Assembly: GCA_934654805.1 (NCBI GenBank)
Contig: CAKUGW010000011.1
Coordinates: 1-43,491 of the forward strand
From: an uncultured Kiritimatiellota bacterium
GTDB taxonomy: Bacteria; Verrucomicrobiota; Kiritimatiellia; RFP12; UBA1067
Reading direction: 5' to 3'
DNA length: 43,491 bases
The position numbers and the translations under genes were made by a program. The notes below the pieces were generated by a model. That model saw only the letters and a list, made by a program, of their open reading frames with translations, ran no database searches and had not been told where the DNA came from. Shown here piece after piece: positions 23,066 through 30,785 of the stretch (the stretch's first letter is position 1; each line of letters begins with the position of its first letter).

Positions 23066-24454
23066 TTACTTCTTCTCTTCCGTCTTCCGCTGTCCGATGA
23101 CTCCGTGCTTCTTCAGGATTGCCCTCTCCGCCGCGCGCTGGTACTTCTGCCCGAGCAGGAACGGATGCAGCGTCACCTGCGCCGCCGGGATCCGCTTGAT
23201 GCCGAGCTTGTCGAGGAACGCCTTTGCGCTGTCTCCGTGCTGGGCGACGAAGAGGTCGTAGGGAACCTTTCCTCCGAGTGATTCGCGCGGGTGGCTGTTG
23301 AGGTTGGAGAACGCGAAGTTCACGCCGTTCTGGTCGAGCATGTTGAAGGACGTGCCTTTCTGCAGGATGCGCCTCAGGTCGAGGTGGAAGCGCTCGATGT
23401 GGGGCTTCTGCGAGGAGCGGCAGGGATCCGCGTACCAGACCTTCACTCCGCGGGGAAGGAGCTTCGTCGGGTTGTGCTCGGGATCGGGACGGTAGTTCTC
23501 GATCATCCCGGGATCGCTGAATTCCGCGCCGTTGTCGGTGAGGATCGCGGCAAACAGCTTCCTGAAGAGCTGAGGTCCCGCGGATTCCCGGAGCATGTTG
23601 AAGATGCGCGTACAGGTCTGCGAGGTCTTCGCATCGCGCAGGAAGCCGAGCGCGAGTCCGCTTTCAGGGAAGATCATCGTGAAAAGGACCTTGCCGCTCA
23701 CGGATCCGATGACGGTGTCGAGTTCGCACGGGACGACGCCCGGGTTGAGCTTGAGCCATTCGTGCATCTCGAGGAACGTGCGTCCGATGCGGCATGCCGC
23801 ATTCGCCTTCGTCTCAGGCCGTCTGTGGTGTTCCCTGCGCCTCCCGGCGTAGGGCAGGTCACTGCTCCTTGCGGAGAAGAGCCCGTCCTCGAGCCATCCG
23901 TAGACGGTGCTCGGCGCAAAACCGCCGAACGTCTCGGCGTTGGCGCGGACGATTGCGGTCACGGACTGCCCGTTGCGTACGGACGGGGAGAGGATCTCGT
24001 TCATCTTCCTGACCGTCTCGTCGTCAGGACGGACTCCGGTACGGGAGAGACTGCGGAGAGGCTCATAGGCGGCCTGCGCGGCGCTGGCGATGTAGAACTT
24101 CTTGTGCAGGGGGCACGAACGCTCCCGCTCGCATCCGTTGCAGACGTACGGGAACTTCGTGAGGCGGTGGCAGACCGCCTCGCGGAAGTTGGGGCACGAC
24201 TCGAAGCATCCCGGCGTGTTCTTGCGCAGGGCGTCCCTGGCCGCGGTTATGATGCGCTGCTGACAGTCATCGAAGTGCGCACAGACCCTGTTCGAGCATC
24301 CGCATCCCCTGTCGCTCGCGATTCTGTGCTTGATGAACTCCTCCCTGATGGCGGACGGGGACCTGCCCCGGTCCTCGGCTATCTGATTGGCGGAGCGTCC
24401 GCAGGCGGCGAGGAATTCCAGCCGGTTCCTGTCGTCGATTTCCATGTGTTTCAT
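23066..24454 (-). CDS. IS30-family transposase with Cys-rich N-terminal region
   Basis: About 462 residues from the ATG at 24454 (ribosome site AAGGAAAAG); longer frames upstream look spurious. The N-terminal helix-turn-helix (DRNRLEFLAACGRSANQIAE) is followed by a Cys-rich region with C-X2-C pairs (VCNGCERERSCPLHKKF), as in one branch of IS30 transposases. The rve-type catalytic core comes after it, with LTDNGAEF (second acidic residue) and SSQKPHIERFH (downstream catalytic Glu), and ends LNSHPRESLGGKVPYDLF. The gene appears intact. Confidence 0.88.
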   Translation of the reverse strand: MKHMEIDDRNRLEFLAACGRSANQIAEDRGRSPSAIREEFIKHRIASDRGCGCSNRVCAHFDDCQQRIITAARDALRKNTPGCFESCPNFREAVCHRLTKFPYVCNGCERERSCPLHKKFYIASAAQAAYEPLRSLSRTGVRPDDETVRKMNEILSPSVRNGQSVTAIVRANAETFGGFAPSTVYGWLEDGLFSARSSDLPYAGRRREHHRRPETKANAACRIGRTFLEMHEWLKLNPGVVPCELDTVIGSVSGKVLFTMIFPESGLALGFLRDAKTSQTCTRIFNMLRESAGPQLFRKLFAAILTDNGAEFSDPGMIENYRPDPEHNPTKLLPRGVKVWYADPCRSSQKPHIERFHLDLRRILQKGTSFNMLDQNGVNFAFSNLNSHPRESLGGKVPYDLFVAQHGDSAKAFLDKLGIKRIPAAQVTLHPFLLGQKYQRAAERAILKKHGVIGQRKTEEKK

Positions 24455-24665
24455 CGTTCTTTTCCTTGTTCGTTCTGATCGGGCATTCGCGAAGGCACAC
24501 GCCCCTCTCCGAAAGCCCTGACACACGGATTCTACCGAATTCTGAAACTAAACGCGCGTCCCCTCCCCGGGGAGGGTAGTGGAAGAAAGACCACCTCCAT
24601 CAAGAAGAGGTAATAATTACAGATAGTAAACGCTTCAGAAAAGAGGGTTTACTTCTGGAAGCCAC
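24455..24665. other. noncoding right end of the IS30-like element
   Basis: Contains AATTCTGAAACTAAAC (24537-24552), a direct-orientation copy of the left subterminal block at 22831-22846. It also has the 16-bp palindrome CCCTCCCCGGGGAGGG and the right inverted repeat ending at 24662. No gene is seen. Confidence 0.6.
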
Positions 24666-24680
24666 ACAATCATAAACCGC
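24666..24680 (+). repeat. 15-bp direct repeat ACAATCATAAACCGC, right copy
   Basis: Partner of 22793-22807, 3 nt outside the right inverted repeat of the IS30-like element. Confidence 0.85.
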
Positions 24681-24702
24681 GAGTTTTTTCAAACCGCCGC
24701 CC

Positions 24703-24797
24703 TTGACTCAAGCGTGGCGGTTTTGCTATAGTATGAATGTCTTCGGGCGAGAGCCCGTGGGCAAGACATAGTTCGGGAACTGATCTGGAGCGTCAAG
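24703..24797 (+). ncRNA. structured RNA element, copy 2 (with promoter)
   Basis: The same 95-nt element as at 21761, about 80% identical with no length change. Promoter: TTGACT, 18 nt ending TGC, TATAGT (24727-24732). The RNA stem is perfect here: ATGTCTT/AAGACAT around a CGGGC-GAGA-GCCCG hairpin, followed by AGTT-CGGG-AACT and GGAGCGTCAAG. An 8-bp hairpin AAACCGCC/GGCGGTTT with a following T-run overlaps the promoter and could end the upstream transcript. A coding alternative on the - strand gives similar peptides in both copies, but the pairing pattern favours RNA. Confidence 0.6.
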
Positions 24798-25122
24798 CTA
24801 CTTCGTGTGAGCCGACATCCTCGTTCATCGCGCTGAAGCCGCAAGGCGGAGGCGGATCCACCCCCGAACGCCGAAAACAATTTGCATCGCTGCAAAGCAG
24901 TCGCCTGTAGAAACGTAGGAGACTTCTGGTAGACGACACATTGCAGAGAAAATGCGTATGCGCTTTCTCTCTTCGTGTTTCTACCAGGGCAATCCTACGG
25001 CCTCTACAGGGACACGAAAGAGAGGATTTCTTTTTCGTTCCGATTGCCGAGTGGCGACACGGAACGAGGGCTCGCCCAATCCTCCGACTGTGAAGGACAA
25101 ACCAGGGCGCGGAGGGATTGAA
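24798..25122 (+). other. 325-nt structured leader between RNA copy 2 and the TerB-like gene
   Basis: No convincing gene. Several strong helices are visible: AGAGAAA...TTTCTCT (about 24952-24981); CTCTCTTCGTGT paired with ACACGAAAGAGAG (about 24976-25024, one bulge); and TCGTTCCG/CGGAACGA around a TTGCC-GAGT-GGCGA hairpin (about 25036-25069). The TerB-like start follows a GGAGGG ribosome site. It may be a long 5' leader transcribed from the promoter in copy 2. Confidence 0.45.
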
Positions 25123-25611
25123 ATGACATTGTTAGGAGTAGAACTGTCGGCCATCGCCAATTTGGCCGTGCGAATGGCACATGCCGATGGACACGTCGAT
25201 GCTTCTGAGATCGATGTTATTGCGAATGGCTTTAGATACTTTAACGTGCCGATTGAACAAGCGAAACCGCTGATACTTATGGCAATGTCGGCGAGAGAGG
25301 AAGATGCAATTACCATTGTCTCTGCAATGCCTGTGGAACACAAAGAGTTCATAGCTGCGTGGCTTGCCGCCGTTGTGATTGCCGATGGCGTCATCGACGA
25401 TAGAGAGCAAAAACTCCTGAATTATTATGGCCATAGATGCGGACTGCCTTCATTGACAATCGAGCAGGCATTGGAAAAGGTGAAAGTCGAGCAAGCAAGG
25501 ATAGCCCAATCCAATTCACGCGCAACCCCTAGCGCAAAAACGGGATGCTTATTGCCTTTGTCTGCAATTGTAGGCACCTCTGTCTATGCAATATACAATC
25601 TCTTCGTCTAA
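25123..25611 (+). CDS. TerB-like protein with C-terminal membrane anchor
   Basis: 162 residues from the ATG at 25123 (GGAGGG 6-12 nt upstream); the longer upstream frame would translate the structured leader. Residues 1-125 are helical with the TerB/DjlA-like pattern: MAHADGHVDASEIDVI and later VVIADGVIDDREQKLLNYYG, paired acidic metal-binding-like loops. The C-terminus TGCLLPLSAIVGTSVYAIY is a single hydrophobic span. The ankyrin protein at 27150 ends with the same TGCL-x-PL motif plus span. It heads a run of AT-richer genes. Confidence 0.6.
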   Translation: MTLLGVELSAIANLAVRMAHADGHVDASEIDVIANGFRYFNVPIEQAKPLILMAMSAREEDAITIVSAMPVEHKEFIAAWLAAVVIADGVIDDREQKLLNYYGHRCGLPSLTIEQALEKVKVEQARIAQSNSRATPSAKTGCLLPLSAIVGTSVYAIYNLFV

Positions 25612-25626
25612 TTTAGGAGGATTACT

Positions 25627-26562
25627 ATGTCGCGCATTGCTGCTCGCATAGGTACCCGATACGATGGTATCATAAACTACTTTCGTAGACATCAATTTGG
25701 CTCAATTCCACAAGACATGACAACATTGAGCCTGTTGCCGCCAATTGATCGCGTTCTAATTCTTGAACGAATATTTTCGCAGGGATATGGCGATATGATT
25801 GCCACGATAGACAAATTATCGATGGCTTATGTTAAATCTGGATACGAAGAAATTCCGTTTGAGTTTTTGAAGGCGTGTCTGAAATCAGGATTGGTGAGTG
25901 AGGATGAATACATGTTCTTTGTTGAGAAATTGCGAGGACTTAATGTTTATGGCGTTTCGGACAGTTACAACGATACAATAAAGAAGCTCCCCAACTATGT
26001 TTGTGAAGGCGACGAATTGGGCGAAGAATTAAAGAACCTCTGTCGCGATTATCGTGAGAAGGAAATCTTTGCAGGGATGTCAATGCTTGATCCTGAAGAA
26101 CATGTTGATCGCTATGAATTCGACGATGAGCGTAGAGGATTTATACGCTCGATTGCCCCGAAATCAAAAGAGGGAAAGCCATGTCGTAAGGACAATGATT
26201 CCCCAACGACATCACTTCAGTCATCTAATGTCACTCAAAATGCGTCCCCTCAAATTGCCCCTTACGATTCTTGGAATATGATGGGCGTACCCGTTGAAAT
26301 GCCATCAATGATCTTGCAAGATCAAAGGAGCTGGATGGCATCTGACATTCGCAAGGGACTTATGTTTGATTTTGAGCTTCAGGAATCTCTGGGAAAAGTG
26401 TTGCGACGCAAGGGCATTTCTGAAGAATTATTCTATCGGAAGGTTGCATCTGCATCAATCCAATTGCATGTTTCAACGCATGAACTAATCGACAAGTTAC
26501 GAATGTTTCAAAACAATCCTGCAGCAATGGAAGAGGTTGTGTCAGCGATATTAACGATGTAA
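25627..26562 (+). CDS. hypothetical protein, 311 residues
   Basis: Not recognised. It starts 15 nt after the TerB-like stop with TTAGGAGG about 10 nt upstream, so it is probably co-transcribed. It is helical throughout, with no signal peptide or membrane span. The middle (residues 185-215) is Ser/Thr/Gln/Asn-rich and probably a linker; the C-terminal 90 residues (LGKVLRRKGISEELFYRKVA) look like a small folded domain. Codon use is clearly AT-richer than in the flanking housekeeping genes, which suggests acquired DNA. Confidence 0.6.
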   Translation: MSRIAARIGTRYDGIINYFRRHQFGSIPQDMTTLSLLPPIDRVLILERIFSQGYGDMIATIDKLSMAYVKSGYEEIPFEFLKACLKSGLVSEDEYMFFVEKLRGLNVYGVSDSYNDTIKKLPNYVCEGDELGEELKNLCRDYREKEIFAGMSMLDPEEHVDRYEFDDERRGFIRSIAPKSKEGKPCRKDNDSPTTSLQSSNVTQNASPQIAPYDSWNMMGVPVEMPSMILQDQRSWMASDIRKGLMFDFELQESLGKVLRRKGISEELFYRKVASASIQLHVSTHELIDKLRMFQNNPAAMEEVVSAILTM

Positions 26563-26619
26563 ACAACAAGCGTCACAGGCGGCAGTAAAGACAAGGACAG
26601 AGACTAGAGGAGGCTATAT

Positions 26620-26847
26620 ATGCGGAGAATCTTCATAGATTTGTTGGCTTGCCTCATGCCGCCGATAATGGCTGCATACGTGGCATACAAAGGCATACTT
26701 CTGACAAATCCGTTTGCTACTGAATCTGATGCCAAGGGGGCAGCTGCGATACAGTTTGTCATTTGCCTCATCTTGACGTGCATCGGCTGGGTGCCTGGAG
26801 CCATATGGGCGATGGTCCACACCGAACGGTATTGTGACATTTCGTAA
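26620..26847 (+). CDS. Pmp3/YqaE-family small membrane protein
   Basis: 75 residues, two membrane spans. The N-terminal LLACLMPPIMAAYVAYKGIL and second span FVICLILTCIGWVPGAIWAM follow the Pmp3 (UPF0057) pattern (LPP...GxxxAxxINxxLTxLGWxPGxIHA). It is somewhat longer than the usual 50-60 residues because of the loop between spans. AGAGGAGG ribosome site. Its role is unknown; relatives respond to salt or membrane-potential stress. Confidence 0.7.
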   Translation: MRRIFIDLLACLMPPIMAAYVAYKGILLTNPFATESDAKGAAAIQFVICLILTCIGWVPGAIWAMVHTERYCDIS

Positions 26848-26863
26848 ATGGAGGGGAACTAAC

Positions 26864-27136
26864 ATGAGAAAACAATCGATAAGAGTACTTGCATTGATTT
26901 GCCTGTCAATATGTTTGATGGGGTGTGGTAAAAGATGCGAAACATATGGCGGGGAAAAGCTTGCAATCTGCATGAGGTGCTTTCCTCGCTCAACCGTCAT
27001 AATTTGTATTCCGTGTAGGGCAGAAGACAATGTGGAGCATTGTCAACCATATTGCGAAGAATGCGGTGGCCGCAATATTGTCAAGCTGACACAATGGGAA
27101 CTCAATGAACGCAAAAGGAAACTCGGATATAAATAG
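26864..27136 (+). CDS. small Cys-rich lipoprotein
   Basis: 90 residues from the ATG at 26864 (GGAGGGG upstream). Signal peptide II: LALICLSICLMGC with the lipobox Cys near residue 21. The mature part has about ten Cys, many in pairs (AICMRCF, IICIPC, CQPYCEEC), which suggests a metal site or several disulfides. No family recognised. Confidence 0.65.
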   Translation: MRKQSIRVLALICLSICLMGCGKRCETYGGEKLAICMRCFPRSTVIICIPCRAEDNVEHCQPYCEECGGRNIVKLTQWELNERKRKLGYK

Positions 27137-27149
27137 GGAGACCGTTTAG

Positions 27150-27845
27150 ATGAGCTATTCAACTTTCGATTATTTACACGCCGCTGCATACGGCACCACC
27201 GAAGAAGTACGGCGCATTCTTGATTCTGGCATTGATGTCAATGCTCGCAACGAGGGAAGCCGCGAGACGGCATTGATGACGGCGGCTGGCGGCGGAAATC
27301 TAGAGACAGTTCGCCTCCTTGTTGAACATGGCGCTGACATCAATGCGAAAAGCGTCGAGGGAGGCACGGCATTGCTTGTCGCCATAGAACAGCACAATGA
27401 AGATGTTGTCGATTATCTTCTCGCGCATGGCGCAAATGCGAATGACAAACTGTCTGTAGAACCTGGACTCACGGCACTTTGCATGGCCGCGCAGCGCGGC
27501 TATCTGCGCATTCTGAAAGCGCTGTTGGATGCAGGTGCGGACACAGAGAAACGTGCAGGAGATGGATCTACCGCTCTTGTCAATGCCGCATTTAAAGGGC
27601 ATGACGACATTGCATGTGAACTTATCAAGGCAGGAGCTGACAAAAGGGCGAAGTCCGCAGGAATGACAGCTGAGGATTTTGCCGAGAGATTCGGACATTT
27701 GTCTACAGCGGCTATCATACGTGAGACACCACAAGGCAATAATCGCAATGCCGCCTTGGCACCAACACGTACAGGTTGTCTTGTGCCATTATTAGTTGGA
27801 CTGTCTGGCGTATTTATTAGTATCTTTGCAACTATTATGTCTTAG
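27150..27845 (+). CDS. ankyrin-repeat protein with C-terminal membrane anchor
   Basis: 231 residues. About five ankyrin repeats occupy residues 1-180, e.g. SRETALMTAAGGGNLETVRL and GLTALCMAAQRGYLRILKAL with LLDAGADTEKR. The C-terminus is TGCLVPLLVGLSGVFISIFA, a hydrophobic span. The TGCL-x-PL tail is shared with the TerB-like protein at 25123, so both probably sit on the same membrane with their N-termini in the cytosol. Likely a protein-binding adaptor. Confidence 0.8.
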   Translation: MSYSTFDYLHAAAYGTTEEVRRILDSGIDVNARNEGSRETALMTAAGGGNLETVRLLVEHGADINAKSVEGGTALLVAIEQHNEDVVDYLLAHGANANDKLSVEPGLTALCMAAQRGYLRILKALLDAGADTEKRAGDGSTALVNAAFKGHDDIACELIKAGADKRAKSAGMTAEDFAERFGHLSTAAIIRETPQGNNRNAALAPTRTGCLVPLLVGLSGVFISIFATIMS

Positions 27846-27902
27846 CGTATTTTCGTGTAAGATTTCGCCGCTATCGGCGAGTAGCAGGTAGGAGGCGAGA
27901 GA

Positions 27903-28871
27903 ATGATCATGCGGAATAACAACATGAGTGTTTTGTTATGGGGCGTCGGCTGTGCGACGTTGGCGGCGATTGTCGGGTGCAGATATGTACCAGACGGAGT
28001 TGCGGAATTACCGGAGAAGTCCGCGCCGTTCACGCACGAACGGAGGTCGGCGTATGCGGCGGATGCATGGGGCGGTATGCGAGTTGACTGGACCGCCGTG
28101 GCCGACTGGCCAACTGGAGATTCTGCCGTTGCAAAATCGGTGCGAACATGGATTGGGGAGCGGTTGCGGAATTATCGTCGTGAGCCATTCAAAGGCAACA
28201 CTGCCGACTGGGATGCGATGACGCGCTTTTATGGAGAGCAGTTTCTCGCTAGTAACGGTTCAAAGGATATAGAACATGAGTGGCGTGGTGAAGATGAATC
28301 TCGCGTTGGCAAGTGTCCAGATGTCGATCCAGGAGCGGACGTTTTCATAGAAGAAACCCCGCGCTGGTCCTGTAGAAACACTGCAATTATTCAATACGAG
28401 GACGAGCGCATTGTCTCATATCGTGCGGGATTTTCTGGCTTCTTTGTCGGGAACGTGACGAGCGCGGCATATGTCAAGTGTGCGACATTCCGCAAGCCTG
28501 ACGGTAAAATACTGGGCTGGGACGTTTTCTCCGACACAAATGCCGTGTTTAGATTAGTCCGAAAACTGACCGAAATCAAGTATGAGGAACTGGCGGACTA
28601 TGACGGGGATGGTGTCATTCCCGTGCCCGATGCGCCGCTTTTCACGGTAGACGGATTTTGGGGCTTCTGGGGCGACTATGCCATTGTCCATGGGCATCCA
28701 TACGAAATGAACGGGGCGTTTCCTTCGCTGTTCGTCCCGTGGGGGGATCCCACTTGCGGCAACAGACTTTCGGCAAACAGTGAAGCGGTTGAGAACTTGC
28801 TGACGCATGAGGCAAGGCGCGACTTGGGACTGGGCGCTCAGAGTCAGCCTGAAGGCATAAATGTGAAGTAG
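27903..28871 (+). CDS. lipoprotein with RsiV/DUF3298-like domain
   Basis: 322 residues; GTAGGAGG ribosome site. Lipoprotein signal ATLAAIVGC with Cys near residue 26. The central region (IVSYRAGFSGFFVGNVTSAA then YVKCATFRKPDGKILGWDVF) resembles the RsiV/DUF3298 beta-rich fold, seen in anti-sigma factors and in other periplasmic proteins. No N-terminal zinc-finger anti-sigma domain is present, so a regulator of the ECF sigma factor nearby is only a possibility. It is the last gene of the AT-rich island. Confidence 0.6.
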   Translation: MIMRNNNMSVLLWGVGCATLAAIVGCRYVPDGVAELPEKSAPFTHERRSAYAADAWGGMRVDWTAVADWPTGDSAVAKSVRTWIGERLRNYRREPFKGNTADWDAMTRFYGEQFLASNGSKDIEHEWRGEDESRVGKCPDVDPGADVFIEETPRWSCRNTAIIQYEDERIVSYRAGFSGFFVGNVTSAAYVKCATFRKPDGKILGWDVFSDTNAVFRLVRKLTEIKYEELADYDGDGVIPVPDAPLFTVDGFWGFWGDYAIVHGHPYEMNGAFPSLFVPWGDPTCGNRLSANSEAVENLLTHEARRDLGLGAQSQPEGINVK

Positions 28872-28885
28872 CGCAATCGGGCTGG

Positions 28886-28907
28886 CCCACAATTTGCAAA
28901 TTGTGGG
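28886..28907. terminator. 22-bp perfect palindrome between converging genes
   Basis: CCCACAATTTG/CAAATTGTGGG, no spacer, 14 nt after the RsiV-like stop and 18 nt before the kinase stop. It probably acts as a bidirectional transcription stop, although no long T-run follows. The lack of a loop would also suit a dimeric protein site. Confidence 0.6.
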
Positions 28908-28925
28908 TCGGTACTGTCTTTTGCG

Positions 28926-30128
28926 CTACGGCTTACGGCGGGGCGGAGGTCGAGACTCGGGCTTGAAGCGGTTCTGGAGGCGCATGGAACCGCCGCGGCG
29001 CTCAAGGAAGCGAGCGTGGGCGTCGCGGGCCGCCTTCAGACGGCCAACAGCATCAGCGATTTCGGCGTTTTCGGGGAAACGCTCCGCAAGATGCTCCGCG
29101 GCAGTAAGCGCACGGACAATCTCGGCATCGCGCTTGTCCGAATCCGCCCGGTCGATTTCAGCGACGACCTTTGCCAGCGACTGCGCGGCGGACGCCGCCT
29201 CCTGCTCCGTCGCGGCGAGTGCGCGCGAGGTCTTCATGTAGCCGACGGCGAGCGCGGCGACGAATGCGGCAAGGAGAATCGACGCGGCGACGATGCCGGA
29301 CGCGGCAAGCGGATTGCGGCGGGCGAAGAGGCGGAACCGTCGGAAGAGCGACGGCGGATTTGCCGCGACGGGCCTGTGGACAAGGAAGCGGCGAAGGTCG
29401 TCAAGCATCGCGTCCATGTCCGCGTAGCGGCGCGCCGGGTCGGGCGCCGTTGCCCTGGCGCAGATGGCGGCGAAATCGGCATCACCGTCTGGCGCAAGTT
29501 CCCGCAAGGCCACGCCAAGGGCGTACTGGTCGCTTGCCTCCGTCGCCTTGCAGCCGTCCAGCAGTTCCGGCGCCATGTAGCGGCGCGTGCCTCCGCGTGG
29601 GAGGGCCGCGCTTGTCGCGACCGCAGCAAGCCCGAAATCGCCGAGCTTCGCCATGCCGTTCTCGCCGATGAAGATGTTGGACGGCTTCACGTCGCGGTGA
29701 ATCACGCCGCAATGGTGGGCGGAGGAAAGCGCCTCGGCGATCTGAACACCAAGGCGGGCGACATCTTCGGCTGACGCGAAAAGGCTGCGGTTCGCGGTTT
29801 TGCCGCGCATGAGTTCCATCGCAAACCACGACTGGTCTTGCGCCGTGCCCGCCGCATAGACCTGGACGATGTTGGGATGGTGGAGCTGCGCGACTGTCCG
29901 CGCTTCGGCAGGGAGGGGCGCGCATGCCGCGACCGAAGAGTTCACCACCTTGAGCGCGACTTCGCGCCCGAGCGAGACCTGTTCCGCGAGATAGACCGTC
30001 CCCATGCCGCCGCGCCCGAGAACATCCGTCAGCTGGAAGTCCGGGATTTCGGGCGGCGCGTGGGGACACGCGCCCTCCCTCCCCAACTCGTCAAGTTCCG
30101 CCGCGAGCGAGCGCAGCGCATCGGTCAT
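28926..30128 (-). CDS. Ser/Thr protein kinase with one membrane span
   Basis: 400 residues from the ATG at 30128, chosen because it overlaps the sigma stop as ATGA; ATG 30146 is an alternative. Complete Hanks-type catalytic set: Gly loop VLGRGGMGTVYLAEQ, Lys60 in VALKVV, HRDVKPSNIF, DFGLAA and MAPELL. A membrane span (IVAASILLAAFVAALAVGY) at about residues 275-295 follows, then a 95-residue extracytoplasmic coiled coil (ATEQEAASAAQSLAKVVAEI). It is encoded directly downstream of an ECF sigma factor, a frequent pairing in PVC bacteria, so the kinase may control sigma activity. Confidence 0.92.
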   Translation of the reverse strand: MTDALRSLAAELDELGREGACPHAPPEIPDFQLTDVLGRGGMGTVYLAEQVSLGREVALKVVNSSVAACAPLPAEARTVAQLHHPNIVQVYAAGTAQDQSWFAMELMRGKTANRSLFASAEDVARLGVQIAEALSSAHHCGVIHRDVKPSNIFIGENGMAKLGDFGLAAVATSAALPRGGTRRYMAPELLDGCKATEASDQYALGVALRELAPDGDADFAAICARATAPDPARRYADMDAMLDDLRRFLVHRPVAANPPSLFRRFRLFARRNPLAASGIVAASILLAAFVAALAVGYMKTSRALAATEQEAASAAQSLAKVVAEIDRADSDKRDAEIVRALTAAEHLAERFPENAEIADAVGRLKAARDAHARFLERRGGSMRLQNRFKPESRPPPRRKP

Positions 30129-30727
30129 GGCATCTTCTTGAAGCATGAGACCTCCATGAGCTTCTGCTGCAGGCGTTCAAGGGCGCGGACGTAGCGGATG
30201 GACGCCGCCTTCGGCTCGATGCCGAGCGCGGCTGCGCACGCCGAGTTGCCCATGCCGTCGAAGTGGCGAAGGATGATGATCACGCGATCGTTTTCGGGAA
30301 GCGAGGCGACTGCGGCGCGAAGGACTGCATGGCGCTCGTCGCGGTCCACACGCGAAAGCGGAGAGGTGACATCCGCCGCGAACCGGCCCCAGTTCAACGC
30401 GCCGGGCGCACGTTCGCTTGTCGTGTCGTCTCCGACTTCGGCCTCCCTGTAGGCGTCGCGCCCGGCGGTCTGGAGGTTCTTGCGCTCGATGTCGGCGAGC
30501 GTCTGGAGAAGGACTGTCCGCAGCTTGAAATAGATCGGCACGTCCTCGTTCTGCGCAAAGTACGGGAGACGCTTTGCCGCCGCAAGATAGACCTCCTGCA
30601 TCACGTCCTCGAGGGAAAGCCGCTTGTTGAGAATCGGGTTCAGCCGCTTTTCGACAAGCGACAGGAGGCGGGCGCGGTGTTCCGCGAACGCCTCGGCAAG
30701 GCTCTGCGACGTGAACTCTTTTTTCAT
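30125..30727 (-). CDS. ECF RNA polymerase sigma factor
   Basis: 200 residues. Sigma-2 region with RLSLEDVMQEVYLAAAKRLP (DED-x-x-Q-E-like core-binding helix) and sigma-4 region with LPENDRVIIILRHFDGMGNS, then ACAAALGIEPKAASIRYVRA. It resembles the ECF group tied to protein kinases in Planctomycetes and Verrucomicrobia rather than one with a cognate anti-sigma factor. Co-translated with the kinase by ATGA overlap. Confidence 0.9.
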   Translation of the reverse strand: MKKEFTSQSLAEAFAEHRARLLSLVEKRLNPILNKRLSLEDVMQEVYLAAAKRLPYFAQNEDVPIYFKLRTVLLQTLADIERKNLQTAGRDAYREAEVGDDTTSERAPGALNWGRFAADVTSPLSRVDRDERHAVLRAAVASLPENDRVIIILRHFDGMGNSACAAALGIEPKAASIRYVRALERLQQKLMEVSCFKKMP

Positions 30728-30753
30728 GCTGTTCTCTGATGCGCCGTTGTCTC

Positions 30754-30785
30754 TATTCCATTCCGTCAGTATTCCATTCCGTCAG
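30754..30785. repeat. perfect tandem 16-bp repeat at the end of the RadC-like gene
   Basis: TATTCCATTCCGTCAG occurs twice without a gap. On the - strand it covers the last codons and stop of the RadC-like gene, so the duplication probably added or replaced its C-terminus. Confidence 0.9.

Larger units (their letters stand above)
22812..24662 (-). mobile_element. IS30-like insertion element, about 1.85 kb
   Basis: Ends defined by a 16-bp inverted repeat with one mismatch: GCTTCCAGAACTAAAC at 22812-22827 and, reversed, GCTTCCAGAAGTAAAC at 24662-24647. Inside each end are further TTCTGAA and TAAAC blocks. One transposase gene lies on the - strand. A strong terminator (22867-22901) and a hairpin TAGGCC...GGCCTA (23042-23063) lie near the left end, and a CCCTCCCC/GGGGAGGG palindrome lies near 24562. 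The 15-bp direct repeat outside the ends is longer than the 2-3 bp usual for IS30. Confidence 0.8.

Noticed and set aside
23291..24478. 395-codon + strand frame opposite the IS30 transposase
   Set aside because: Composition is that of antisense translation; the transposase on the other strand has clear family motifs.
21761..24797. Integron attC sites as an explanation of the duplicated 95-nt element
   Set aside because: The conserved end motifs of attC (RYYYAAC/GTTRRRY) are not present and no integrase is seen. Conservation is also highest in the RNA-like middle.
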